NCBI RefSeq assembly: GCF_040954645.1
Contig: NC_092812.1
Span: 3,410,001-3,474,000, forward strand
Length of the DNA: 64,000 bases
DNA from: Diabrotica undecimpunctata
Taxonomy: Eukaryota; Arthropoda; Insecta; Coleoptera; Chrysomelidae
Reading direction: 5' to 3'
Position 1 is the stretch's first letter, and each line of letters starts with the position of its first letter. The notes beneath the pieces were generated by a model. The model worked only from the letters and a program-made list of their open reading frames with translations, was not told where the DNA came from and did not search any database. A program made the translations under genes and the position numbers. Shown here in pieces: positions 8,246 to 18,750 of the stretch.

Positions 8246-11063
8246 ATTATTTAAATAAAAATATAATTAATGTATCATAATACTTTAAAGTGGAATTTAA
8301 ACAGTTTTCACACCCGCCTACCCTTATTTCAGGTACTTATTAGGAAATATTCACCTGATATTATATGTCTTCAAAAAATTACTTTTAAAGACAACAATGC
8401 GTATAACTTGAAGTCATATAATGTTTACTATCAAAATACACAGACAAATCATACTGGTGGCGGTATTGCGATGTATGCCAAAACCGATTTACAAGTAAAC
8501 AGAGTCACAATTAATACAAAGTTAGAAGCAATAGCACTAACAGTAACAATAGGTACTAATCAAAAAATGAACATATGTAACATTTATATTCCTATGAGCC
8601 AAAATATCCAAGGAAATGAACTTTCTGACTGAATTATGCAAATTCCATCACCAAAATTAATTGTTGGGAACTTTAACAGCCATAATCTTCTATGAGGTTC
8701 CGAAAAAACAACTTAAAATGAAAAGTTGTAAAAATGAAAGTTCTGTTATTAGAAAACGTAATCAATAGCCTAAATTCAAAAATAATAAACGATGGAGCTA
8801 AAACTCGTTTCGACGCAGCTACTGGAAATTTTTCAGCTATTGACTTGTCTATTTCTGACCCATCGACGTTACTAAATCACACATGGCAAACCGTAGACGA
8901 TTTATATGGAAGTGATCATTATCTAATAATAGTAATAAAAATTTCCAACCCCACAACAAAAACCAATCCTTTGCAAAAGTGGAAAATTAAGCAAGCCTAC
9001 TGAAACAAAAATTACTGAAGAAATCTCGAATATCCCTTTAATTGCAGAAGACATAAACTTAAGTTTAAAATTGTTTAATAACTTAATCACTGAAGCCGCC
9101 ACAATGGCAATGGGAGAAACAAAGTATATAACAAAAAACAAAGTTGTTCACTGGTGGAATGAAGAGTGTAAATTGGCAATAAAACAAAGTAAAAAAGCTT
9201 TAAATACTTTTAAAAGACATAAAATCAATGAGAACTTGATAGAGCTAAAGAAAAAAGGGCACATGTAAAATGAATTAATACCAGATCTAAAAAAGAGTCT
9301 TGGAAAAAATACGTTCAAAGTATTAACTGAAATACAAACATGTCATCAGCATGGAAAAAAGTTAAGAAAATATCTGGCGTCAATACACAAAATGGAATAA
9401 AATACCTAGAACGAAATGAAAACCTAAATAATGAAAACACAAAAATTGTAGAAGAATTAGCTAAAATATACAGACAAGAATCTACAAATGAAAATTACAG
9501 TAATACTTTTTTTATGATATCGGGAAGAAGAGGAAACAAATTCAATAGAAATTATAGCCAATGACGATGATATAAATACTCCAATTAATAAAACAGATTT
9601 ATTAGAAACAACTAAAATGTTAAAACACACATCACCAGGTCCAGATGACATACCCGCAATATTCTTAAAACAGTTACCTAACTAAGCTTTAGACTTCATA
9701 TTGAATATTTTTAATACAATCTGGTGTAAACAAAAATTTCCTGATTGATGGAGACAATCTATTGTCATTCCTATACTAAAACTTAACAAACCGGCTACAG
9801 CAGCAGAATCATATAGGCCAATATCACATACATGTTCTACTTGCAAACTGCTAGAGAAAATAATAAATAATAGACTTATGTTTCAAATGAAACATCACAA
9901 TTTACTTATACCGGAACAAGCTGGATTTCGTCCTTTGAGATCTACTATAGACAATGTTTTACACTTAGAAAGTCAAATTAATGAAGCCTTCTATAACAAA
10001 CAGAAATGCATAGCTGTTTACTTTGATATCCACAAAGCATTTGACTTAGCATGGCGACACAGAATATTAACGAAGCTACAGACTTGGAGAATTCAAGGAA
10101 ACATGTTGGCATTTTTGAATAGCTTTCTAAATGAACGCAAATTTTTAGTACGTAGTAATGGAGAACTTTCTAGTATCAAGTCTCAAGATAACGGAACACC
10201 TCAAGGATCTGTAATTAGCCCTACACTTTTTTTACTAGCAATGAATGATGTTATGAAAAAATCTCAAGAGACCTGTACAGGCTAGATTATAATATGCTGA
10301 TGATAGGATAATGTTTATCTAAGAAAAAAATATTAACTCGATGGTCAAACTTTTACAAGAAGAACTAAATAAAATCGTAAGTTAGTCTAATAGGAGTGGA
10401 TTCTATTTTTCAGCTGACAGGACACAATATATTATTGTTTCCAAAAAGCCTATTTACACTAACATACCTGCCTTAAATCAGCACAAAGTTTTTGAAACGA
10501 AGTACGGAGATAAAATATTTAGGCATAACATTCGACGAAACTTTAAGTTGGAAACCACATATTAAAAAATTGGCGATATCATGTCAAGATGGTATAAATC
10601 TTCTTAAATGTTTTGCCAACAAACAATGGGGTACTGACGAAGATACATTATTACTGTTGTATAGAAGCCTAATCCGATCATCCTAAACTACGGATGCATT
10701 GCATATTCTTCAGTGTCGAAATCAAATTTAAAAATCTTAGACATTATACACAACAACGCATTACGCATGATCTCTGGAGCTTATAGAACAACTTCTATTG
10801 CAAGCCTCGAGTGGGAACTTGGAGAGCCATCATTACATGAACGACGGAAATTACTTAGCCTATCTTAAGCTTCAAAACAATCATAACTACAACCTGACAA
10901 CCCTTTTCTTACTCAGTCATCGTTATCAAATATCTATATAACACATTTACCATTTCAATTAAGGATCAAAAACATTTTAAACTCTATTCAAATTTTTAAC
11001 TTTCCCTCAACACATTCAGCAAACGTAAACACCCCACCTCCCTGGTTAATACTTTTGCCTACT
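8246..11063 (+). pseudogene. Host LINE ORF2, endonuclease and RT part, frameshifted
   Basis: The endonuclease is readable at 8270-8632 and 8734-9003 (KYSPDIICLQ, ICNIYIPMSQ, LYGSDHYLII). The spacer follows, then RT from about 9600. Motifs are SPGPDDIPAIFLK, SYRPISHTCS, EQAGFRPLRSTIDN, YFDIHKAFDLAW, GTPQGSVISP and a frameshifted YADD at about 10296. The RT C-terminal part (IKYLGITFDETLSWKPHI) is at about 10500. At least six stops or frameshifts separate these pieces. The frame is cut at 11063 by a piggyBac insertion and continues at 14944. Alignment to the ORF2 at 18.7-22.3 kb supports every piece. Confidence 0.85.
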
Positions 11064-11080
11064 TTAACCCTCGGTTAGTG
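11064..11080 (+). repeat. piggyBac left end: TTAA plus terminal inverted repeat
   Basis: TTAA at 11064-11067 is followed by CCCTCGGTTAGTG. The right end, CACTAACGCAGGG then TTAA, is its reverse complement with two mismatches. The TTAA duplication and CCCT-type termini are diagnostic of piggyBac. Confidence 0.88.
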
Positions 11081-11352
11081 TTCTGAGTTATACCATACCA
11101 TAGGTATATACTCCTTTTATTTCTATAAAATCGAAAGTGAATGAAATAGCGCCTTCTAGCGCTTAGTAGCTGTAGTTTATGCATGTTTTCACACGATGAC
11201 CTTGTTACCAGATGTACATACAATTTCAGTTTGAATTAAGAGTTCGTCAAAGACGGTTGGGGTGTGTGATACCCCGGTACACTTCTGTTGTAACTTTTAG
11301 TTGTTTTGTGTTCTAGATTTTTATTTTTCTTTCAGCGATACATAGAATAATT

Positions 11353-12067
11353 ATGTCTTACGAACAAGAGCAGGAAAGGTTAAAACGTTTATGGGCGGAG
11401 TTTGGCAGTATTTCTGATGATAAATCGTTCATTGATAGTGAATCTGAGGTAGAACAAACCGCATTAAAAAGTCAAAAGACAATCATATTGGAAGAAGGGG
11501 CTCAAGGAGAGACAGCACACAAAAGGGAGGATTCTGAAGAAGTGGAGGCTGAAGCAGAAAGTGAATTTTCAAGTGGTTCAGAAAGTGGTAGTGAGAATAA
11601 AGGTAAGAGATACTTTTTAGATAAAGACAAATCAAAGTGGTTCAAGCTTCCAAAAAACAAATAAGTGAGAACAAGGTCGGACAATCTAATTACATATTTA
11701 CCTGGTGTAAAAGGAATAGCACGACAAAAGCAGAATGTTCTTGATTGTTGGTTGTTATTCTTTACAGAAGAAATGTTAGATGAAATTGTTGACTATACAA
11801 ATGTAAAATTAGCGACGAGAGCCCCGTGGTACGATGCACGACATCAGTATTTAGTCAAAGAGACTGACAAAATAGATATCAAAGCTGTTATAGGCCTGCT
11901 CTATTTTACGGGACTTCACAAGTCAAACCGACAAAATATTTCAGATCTCTGAAATACTGATGGCAGAGGTATTGATCTCATTCGAACAACAATGTCACAA
12001 CAAAAATATTCCATTTTGTTGCAATTTTTGCGATTCGACAATGTGCAAAATAAAGTAGAACGAAAAC
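11353..12067 (+). pseudogene. piggyBac transposase, N-terminal half
   Basis: The ATG at 11353 starts an acidic N-terminal region (SYEQEQERLKRLW, then Glu/Ser-rich), as usual for piggyBac transposases. A TAA at 11662-11664 separates it from the in-frame continuation at 11665-11952 (DEIVDYTNVKLATRA, IGLLYFTGLHKSN), followed by a TGA where Trp is expected. The frame continues as LLQFLRFDNVQNKVERKHIDKL up to the Penelope-like insertion. The protein would cut and paste at TTAA. This copy is inactive because of the stops and the insertion. Confidence 0.82.
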
Positions 12068-12080
12068 ATATCGACAAATT
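12068..12080 (+). repeat. Target duplication of the Penelope-like element, left copy
   Basis: The sequence atatcgacaaatt is repeated exactly at 13601-13613. The piggyBac frame continues across it (HIDKL then AAIRGICDQL). Confidence 0.75.
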
Positions 12081-12531
12081 AATTACTATTTAACTGGGAA
12101 TAAGCCACAATTAAAGGTTAAAATACGTTTATTGACGTTTCAATTTCCACTTCGGAAATCGTTCTCAAAATACAAACATTAGTAAATTAAACAAATTTTG
12201 TTTTTGTTACTTAGTGAAAAAATTCTTCTATTAATTTAATTTTATCTGACTCATCTATATTGACAATTCAGATATACATTATACATTTTAAAGTAGACGA
12301 CTTTAAAATGATATTGCCAATATTGTTGAGTTGCGTTCCTGGGACGACTTTACTTATAAGATAGTTCATTCGATTACATGAAATCAACTTTAACTTGAGA
12401 ATATCCGTCAGAAAAGATCATAACATGTAATTCGTCTTTAAAAAGACAAATACATGCCATGATGACAGTAAAATTCTCCTGTTAGTGATTCCATAGTAAA
12501 TTATGAGGGAAAAACCAGGAAAAAAACCTCA
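12081..12531. repeat. Left arm of about 450-bp inverted repeat
   Basis: The arm runs from 'attactatttaactggg' to 'aattatgagggaaaaacc' and pairs with 13119-13570 with only scattered mismatches. Read on the minus strand it is the 3' UTR of the Penelope-like element. Confidence 0.85.
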
Positions 12532-12649
12532 TAATACTATCCCGACATGGTAAGTATTTGATCTTGCATTTATTTTACCTTCAATAAATACCAAATTCCG
12601 ATTTTATATGTTTGTTATTTAAAAATATAAATGATGTATTCTCTATATG

Positions 12650-13141
12650 TTACTGACTTACCAATACTGGTATTTTCTTTTTAGCAACTTCCTCTTTCAA
12701 TATGGGTAACCAGATCCTACTACATTCTGCCGAGGAATTCGCGACACAATTGGTCTCATTTAGCATAATTAGAGCCGCTTCTTTGATTTTTCTCTTTTTA
12801 CCATCCGTTTCTTTTAGGACTATATTTGAATCATTCCATTGAACCCTATGTTCATTATCCCATGCATGTTTACATATTTGAGATCTATCAAATTCTCTAT
12901 TTTTAATATAGGATTGATGTTCACTTATTCTAACATTTAATGGCCTTGATGTTTCACCTAAATAAAACTGATCGCATTCACAAGGTATTTTATAAATGCA
13001 ATTCTTTGTCCTTTCTTGTTCATTGTTAGGTTTGGTTTTGGACAAAATAGATCTCAACGTGTTTGTTGTTTTGAATGTTGTTGAAATGTTGAATTTATTT
13101 CCTATCCTTTTAAGCTTTTTTTTTCCTGGTTTTTCCCTCAT
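12650..13141 (-). CDS. GIY-YIG endonuclease domain of a Penelope-like element (C-terminal part of the polyprotein)
   Basis: The 163-aa frame has the GIY-YIG signature CIYKIPCECDQFYLGETS around residues 48-65, followed by RPLNVRISEHQ and a downstream His/Asn block (KHAWDNEHRVQWND) typical of Penelope-like retroelements. In intact elements this domain follows a reverse transcriptase and nicks target DNA. Here the RT is gone: the upstream sequence on this strand is the inverted 3' UTR arm. The apparent ATG at 13141 lies in that arm, so this is a truncated remnant rather than a functional gene. Confidence 0.82.
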   Translation of the reverse strand: MREKPGKKKLKRIGNKFNISTTFKTTNTLRSILSKTKPNNEQERTKNCIYKIPCECDQFYLGETSRPLNVRISEHQSYIKNREFDRSQICKHAWDNEHRVQWNDSNIVLKETDGKKRKIKEAALIMLNETNCVANSSAECSRIWLPILKEEVAKKKIPVLVSQ

Positions 13142-13570
13142 AATTTACTATGGAATCACTAACAGGAGAATTGTACTGTCATCATGGTATGTATTTGTCT
13201 TTTTAAAGACGAATTACATGTTATGATCTTTTCTGACGGATATTCTCAAGTTAAAGTTGATTTCATGTAATCGAATGAACTCTCTTATAAGTAAAGTCGT
13301 CCCAGGAACGCAACTCAACAATATTGGCAATATCATTTTAAAGTCGTCTACTTTAAAATGTATAATGTATATCTGAATTGTCAATATAGATGAGTCAGAT
13401 AAAATTAAATTAATAGAAGAATTTTTTCACTAAGTAACAAAAACAAAATTTGTTTAATTTACTAATGTTTGTATTTTGAGAACGATTTCCGAAGTGGAAA
13501 TTGAAACGTCAATAAACGTATTTTAACCTTTAATTGTGGCTTATTCCCAGTTAAATAGTAATTAATTTAA
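13119..13570. repeat. Right arm of about 450-bp inverted repeat
   Basis: Reverse complement of 12081-12531. The plus strand ends in 'taattgtggcttattccc' followed by 'agttaaatagtaatt'. Confidence 0.85.
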
Positions 13571-13600
13571 AATGCCACAAGAAAATAGCTTCAGAACAAT

Positions 13601-14570
13601 ATATCGACAAATTGGCAGCAATTAGAGGTATATGTGATCAACTCTTTGTCAACTGTAAGACACACTATATACCAAGTCAACATCTTGCAATAGACGAAAA
13701 ACTGGAACCGTTCAGGGGACGTTCGTGATGTCATTTCTTCAATACATACCAAATAAGCCAGCGAAGTATGGCTTAGAAGTATTTGCGCTAGTGGATGCCA
13801 AAACTTACTACTGTCTAAATATGGAAGTTTACGTCAGCACACAGCCAGAAGGACCTTTCCGACAAAATAACAATCCGCAAAACATAGTTGAAATGTACTA
13901 AACGTAATATTACTTTCGATAATTGGTTTACCAGTTATCCGTTCATGATCAATCTACTTCAGACTTATCATCTTACATCGGTTGGGACAGTAAGCAAGAA
14001 CAAAAGGCAAATTCCAACAGCACTTCTGAACACACGAGGAAGAGAAATTAGCAGTTCAAAATTTGCCTTCAAAGAAGATATAACGGCTGTCTCATATGTG
14101 CCAAAAAAGTAAAAAAATGTAATCCTCTTTTCTACATTGCATCATAATGATACTATAAGTGAAGAAACTGGTAAAAAGAAATTACCTGAAATTATTGACT
14201 TTATAATTCAACCAATTTTTCCCGTTTTTGAATATACCTGGAGTGAATGCTCAAGTTATATATAAAACAAATACAATACACAATAAATTATAAAGACGAA
14301 TTTTTTTCTGATCTGGGTGTGCACCTGATTTCTGAGTTTCGAAACCAACGAAGACAAAACCCTTCCTTGCATCGACCACTACGTGATAATCAGCAACCAG
14401 AGATACATCAGTTGGGACCCAAGCGACGTAGGACAAGCAGTAGATGTTCTGTTTGTCCAAGAAATAAAGATAGGAAGACTTTTTACCTATGCATGCGATG
14501 TGATACTCCAATTTATTTGGAACACGCTATAATGACGTGTTCAAGTTGTGACAATTTTGAGGAATTCTAA
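13601..14570 (+). pseudogene. piggyBac transposase, C-terminal half
   Basis: It resumes in a copy of the duplicated target (atatcgacaaatt). Catalytic-core pieces are readable: AIDEKLEPFRGR (first Asp, about 13690), then after a frameshift FALVDAK-like sequence near 13785 (second Asp), and FDNWFTSYPFMINLL at about 13909-13953 (third Asp). The last piece (14247-14570) ends in a Cys-rich C-terminal finger with CSVCPRNKD, CMRCDTPIY and CSSCDNF. Stops at about 14110 and frameshifts make it inactive. Confidence 0.8.
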
Positions 14571-14939
14571 CTTTTTTTATTTTTCAATGTATTTTGGCGA
14601 TCATTTTTTTCTTTAGTTTGTAGAATCTTAGGCTCTAAGTTTATTTAGAGTCGTGTGATTAATACATTTTTTCATAATATCTGACTGTATTATTGTTCAC
14701 TCGTGTTTTTTGACTAGCATAATTGCAATATGTTGGATAAATGATGTTTACCATTTAAATATAAAACTTTTACAGTACCATATTTAATTTATTTGAATCA
14801 TAAATAAGTAAAAAATCAAGATTAACCATTTCAAATGATTAAATTTAACAAATTTAACTTCTTGCGTTAGTTTAGTTAGAGGTAAGACATACCCCGGAAC
14901 ACCTCTTGTGTTAATTTATCTAGGCACACTAACGCAGGG
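14571..14939 (+). other. piggyBac 3' noncoding region and right terminal inverted repeat
   Basis: No gene is seen. The stretch runs to CACTAACGCAGGG and the TTAA at 14940-14943. Near 14891 'accccggaacacctcttgtgtt' is an inexact copy of 'accccggtacacttctgttgt' near 11270, so the element also has a subterminal repeat at each end. Confidence 0.65.
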
Positions 14940-14943
14940 TTAA

Positions 14944-15547
14944 ATTTAAAACTCTTAGACTAATCCACAAATATTTATAAGCAATTATAATAGAATACTT
15001 TCTTCTTTCTCTGAATATATCCAAGTTTACACAGATGCATCTAAAGTAACTTTTGGTGTAGGAGCATCATTTGTTATAAGAGACATAATAAAAAGTTTCA
15101 AATTACCCACAGAATCCACTGTGATAACTGGAGAGATGTATGCAATATACAGAGCTCTAAATCGCATACAAACAGTCAAACCAGATAAATTTTTTATTAT
15201 TACTGACTTAATAAATTCCCTGCATATACTGTCAAAAATGTACACCTGCAACCCTATTGCTAAATTCATTAAAAACAAGATGCAGCAGCTGGAAAACAAA
15301 ACATTAGTCTTCGTGTGGGTACCATCACATATAGGCATTAAACAAAATGAACCAGCTAATAAAAATGCTTGAAAAATAGCAAAATTTCCAAATATCAGAC
15401 CGATAATAAAACCATTAGCAGAAGATCTCAATCCGTACTTTAAACAAAAGCTGATATGTAATTGGACTAAATGTTGGGAAGAAAAATCCTCAAAGTTAAA
15501 ATAAATTAAACCAATTTTGGACGATGGAGTAACAACGTCAGTAATTA
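14944..15547 (+). pseudogene. Host LINE ORF2, RNase H domain
   Basis: Continuation of the frame cut at 11063. RNase H motifs are YTDASKVTFGVGASF (about 15028), TGEMYAIYRALNRIQ (about 15130), IITDLINSLHILS and FVWVPSHIGIKQNEPANKNA (about 15310). A stop follows at 15370-15372, then the frame is readable to about 15540. The second Asp region reads TDLINS where TDSLNS is expected. It is interrupted at 15548 by a TIR element and resumes at 16641. Confidence 0.8.
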
Positions 15548-16640
15548 GGCAGCATCGGTTCGGGAACAAAATCGGTCATTTTCCCATGTAAATCTCCATA
15601 AGAAAATCTAAGGTCCATTGTGGTCATTTTTGGCTCATTTTGTGGTGGAGGCGCGACCTCTCGTCGGATCGCGACGTATGAGGTATTGTTGGAACCGTAC
15701 GCGCAACGGGTTTCGCGCAGCTATGGGTAACACTGTTTTGGCTACGGGGTGGTGGTGGTATGGCGAAGGAGGGGCGAGTGGGGCCGTCGAGGGGTGAAGC
15801 CGGGTGAAGATAGCGTGAATTCTTCTTCTTTTCGTATCGTTCAAACTTGAAAATAGCGTCAATTTTTTTAAAGCGTAACAGGGGTATGTTGGTAAAAGGG
15901 TACATTGGCTCGGCGGATCGTGACGAACAAAGGGGTCGTTGTAAATGGGGAGGAGGTAACAAATACATTGAAGCAAAAAACAAAGACGGCAGCATTATCA
16001 AAACGACGCTATAACGTATCGCCGGGTCTATTGGTCCGATTGCAACGTATGAGGCGTCAAACGAAAGGTGAGAGAATAACGAATACGTCAAGATGAAAAC
16101 AAGAAACAAAATCAATGTCAAAACGGTACTATAACGTATCTCCGGGTCTCTTGGTCCGATTACAACGTATAAGGCGTCAAATGAAAGAGGAGGGGGTAAC
16201 GAATACATGAAGATGAAAAACAAGCAACAAAATCAATGCCAAAACGGCACTATAACGTATCTCAGGGTCTATTGACCCGATTACTACGTATGAGGTATCA
16301 AATGAAGTACAGCAGCGGCTATCGCCGGAAATGAAAAGAATAGAAATGTACAACATCGTGACGTGTGAGGTACCGTTGGGAAGGGGAGGAGGTAACGAAT
16401 ATGTTAAAGCAAAAAACAAAGATGGCGTCATTATCAAAACGGCACTAAGCTTGTAACGTCCAAACGGCTCAACGTACAACAACGTGCAAGGTATCAATGG
16501 AAAGGTGAGGAGGTAACGAATACGTTGAAGCAAAAAACAAAGATGGCGGCGTTAACAAAAAGAGCCAAAAATGACCAGAATGGACCTTAGCGATTTCTTA
16601 TGGGATTTAACATGGGAAAATAGCCAGAACCCGTGCTGCC
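15548..16640. mobile_element. Non-autonomous DNA transposon with terminal inverted repeats of about 85 bp
   Basis: The 1093-bp element begins GGCAGCATCGGTTC and ends GAACCCGTGCTGCC. The terminal 80-90 bp are imperfect inverted repeats (for example 'taaggtccattgtggtcatt' at the left against the complement of 'aatgaccagaatggacctta' at the right). It lies within the C-terminal part of the host LINE ORF2. I see no transposase frame. The interior is a tandem repeat. I could not identify a clean target duplication, so the superfamily is unassigned. Base composition is more GC-rich than the surroundings. Confidence 0.72.
15930..16560. repeat. Tandem repeat of about 122 bp inside the TIR element
   Basis: Recurrent blocks 'ataacgtatc(g/t)ccgggtct' appear at about 16010, 16131 and 16253, a spacing of 121-122 bp. 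Shortened units with 'gaggaggtaacgaata' and 'aagcaaaaaacaaaga' continue to about 16550, giving four to five diverged units. The overlapping frames on both strands are repeat artefacts. Confidence 0.75.
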
Positions 16641-17035
16641 CCTTTACTAACGTCCCTAGGCGTTTTCTTCAGGTTGTATTAACCAGACTCTGATTAGTAT
16701 ACAGCAAACTCACACACGAATATCTCATGAAGAAGGAACCTCAACCAAAATGTACGAGTTGTGACGTGCCGTTAATATTGAAACACGTATTACTGGAGTG
16801 TCCCAAATATAGTGCTGAACGACTAACTAATATAATTCTATTAGTTATAAGAGATATATGTAGTGATTGTACCAGTGAAAATACTGTGAAATTTTTAAGA
16901 GACTGTAACATATTGAACCACATATAAGTATGTTGTTTATTTGTTATTTGTAATCATTATTATTTACATTAAATCTATTCGCTAATAACCAGTATGGTTA
17001 ATGCGGATGCCTTTAAAATAATATATTATCATTAA
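16641..17035 (+). pseudogene. Host LINE ORF2 C-terminus and 3' UTR
   Basis: After the TIR element the frame reads VVLTRL, then KLTHEYLMKKEPQPKCTSC and ends at 16925-16927 with NILNHI. It matches the Cys/His tail of the other family members (CTSC, H, LLEC). The 3' UTR has 'gctaataaccagtatggttaatgcgg', comparable to other family 3' ends, and an A/T-rich tail near 17010-17035. Confidence 0.78.
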
Positions 17036-17382
17036 AAATATTTAAAAGTTATCAACGTTAATATTGATCTTGGATTCCACTACGAGGTGCCGAACGAGTA
17101 ACATCGTTTTATATTTTGTCGTGCTTACTAAAACATAGTGCAAAAACAGTGAACATAAGTGTACCTTCAACTACAAATAAATGTTTGTATAATTCACTCA
17201 TTACTAGTTGAGGTTTGTTTTTGTTTCAACTGATTAAAATCACAAAAGGAAAAATTTAAACAGGATTGCCTTAGAACCGGCAATCTATTTTTATTTTAAA
17301 ATTAATAAAAAGCTGAAACTTTACCATAACACATAGAAGCTAAATTATAATTTCAACTAAAAACGCAATTGCTTTTGACTAC

Positions 17383-18750
17383 ATGAGCAGTGGCGTACCA
17401 AATACCAAAACAGTAAATATGTCTCAAACACAAAACCAAGTTTTATCATATGTATCAGTAGCGAAAACAATTCCACGGCCAACTTTCCAAACATCAAGCC
17501 ATTGTGATGCATGCCGAAGAAAATCTGAAATTTTACGATTACGTTAAAGCTATAAGTGATATAATAGGCCCTAAACAAGTCTCCTTTGCATCTAGGATAT
17601 CAAACAATTGCATTTGTATCTATCTTTCTAACACTAATCTTGTTGACCAGCTCATAGATTCATATCCCATAATACAGATAGGAGATGTTTCTTTAAATAT
17701 CCGAAGACTTATTTCCTCTGCTAAAAGAATAATTATATCTAATGTATCTCCGGTCTTACCACATGACATAGTTGAAAATAGCATTAAAAATCTTGGACTT
17801 CGCATCGAATCTCCTATATCCTATTTAAGAGCAGGCATTCCTGGGGACGAATATTCACACGTATTAAGTTTCAGACGCCAAGTTTACGTATACCATCCCT
17901 CCGAAGATTTTGAATTACAAACATCAGTACTTATTTCCTTTAAAGGGAATGAACACAGAATCTTCCTTTCTACAGATAAAGTACATTATTTTATCTGTAA
18001 ACAAACAGGAGATATAGCCTCCAACTGTCCAAATCCTCCAACAGACAATACAATCCCAACCGAATATATACCAACAAGCCCCAACTCATCCGTAAAAATT
18101 TCATCTCCCTCTACACATAATGCCAAAGAGCCACAAATCGAAAAAAAAGACTCCAACACTGAAACTCAATCCAACACTGAAACACAATCAGACCAAATTG
18201 ACATAACACAAATATCTGAAAAACGAGGACACTCTGAAATAGAAACCCCTAGTGAACTAACAAGCCCTAAAATTCCTGAGAAAGAAGCTCAACCATTGTT
18301 AGATATGCTTCCTCCTCTATCAGCTTCCCCCAAAAAAGGTCTCAAAGCTAAGAAAAAAAGCACAAACCTGATACTCCAACAGAATTAGTATTAACCGAAA
18401 CCACCAAGAGAACAATCCAAGAGGCATACAAAAAGAACCCACAAACCTTTAAAATACCCATAGACAATTTCTTTTTCTTCCTTGAAAATAGTTTTGGACA
18501 TTCTGATCCTTATTCGGAAGCGAAAAAGCTCACGGATGATGTAAAAAATTTACTTTTAAACCTGCATACTATATATCCAAATCTTTCAGATAGATCCTTA
18601 AAAAACCGATTTACCCGTCTAAGTAAAAAGATCAAGAAACAACTACAACTAGAATCCTCTGAAGCCACAAGTTTATCAGACCCAATTTCATCAAGCGATC
18701 TAACTGACGATGAGTGCCTTTCCGATCGATCCCAAAGGTCGCAGCACTGA
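17383..18750 (+). pseudogene. LINE ORF1 (gag-like), two frameshifts
   Basis: The likely start ATG is at 17383. A frameshift near 17495 moves the coding to the frame seen at 17504-18388, and another in an A-run near 18355 moves it to the frame that ends at 18748-18750. The core matches the host LINE ORF1 (YSHVLSFRRQVYVYHP). The zinc-knuckle position reads YFICKQTGDIASNC, in which the first Cys and the His are lost. A Pro/Glu/Ser-rich linker follows, then the conserved block FLENSFGHSDPYSEAKK to RFTRLSKKIKKQL. Confidence 0.82.

Larger units (their letters stand above)
12081..13600 (-). mobile_element. 5'-truncated Penelope-like element with long inverted flanks
   Basis: A minus-strand GIY-YIG endonuclease ORF lies between two arms of about 450 bp that are reverse complements of each other (about 12081-12531 and 13119-13570). 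The arms carry 'cgatttccgaagtggaaattgaaacgtcaata', shown here in two parts of a motif I recognise from insect Penelope 3' UTRs. The reverse transcriptase domain is missing. Inverted end fragments and 5' truncation are typical of Penelope-like insertions. A 13-bp duplication flanks the element, which sits inside the piggyBac transposase gene. About 30 bp between 13570 and 13600 are unassigned. Confidence 0.8.
11068..14939 (+). mobile_element. piggyBac-like DNA transposon carrying a Penelope-like insertion
   Basis: The 3.87-kb element has 13-bp terminal inverted repeats and TTAA at both ends (11064-11067 and 14940-14943). It contains a broken transposase in two halves separated by a Penelope-like element at 12081-13600. 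Without that insertion it would be about 2.35 kb, normal for the family. It sits in ORF2 of the host LINE: the flanks read PPPWLILLPTLN across the TTAA, matching PPWLKILPDFN in the related LINE. Confidence 0.88.
1100..17035 (+). mobile_element. Decayed I-like LINE split by three insertions (host LINE)
   Basis: ORF1, endonuclease, reverse transcriptase, RNase H and the C-terminal Cys/His domain appear in the correct order on the plus strand in four blocks: about 1152-2395, 8171-11063, 14944-15547 and 16641-17035. The gaps are other elements at 2408-8170, 11068-14939 and 15548-16640. Protein homology to the related LINE at 17.0-22.5 kb runs straight across each gap. Without insertions the element would be about 5.2 kb, close to a full-length I-like LINE. 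All coding parts carry stops and frameshifts, so it is old. The outer boundaries are approximate. Confidence 0.85.

Noticed and set aside
13888..14112. Separate small gene
   Set aside because: It is the third-Asp part of the broken piggyBac transposase, not an independent gene.
15027..15569. 180-aa minus-strand frame
   Set aside because: Antisense to the RNase H domain of the host LINE.
15624..16533. Minus-strand frames of 113-199 aa and a plus-strand frame
   Set aside because: They lie inside the 122-bp tandem repeats of the TIR element in different frames; no family features.
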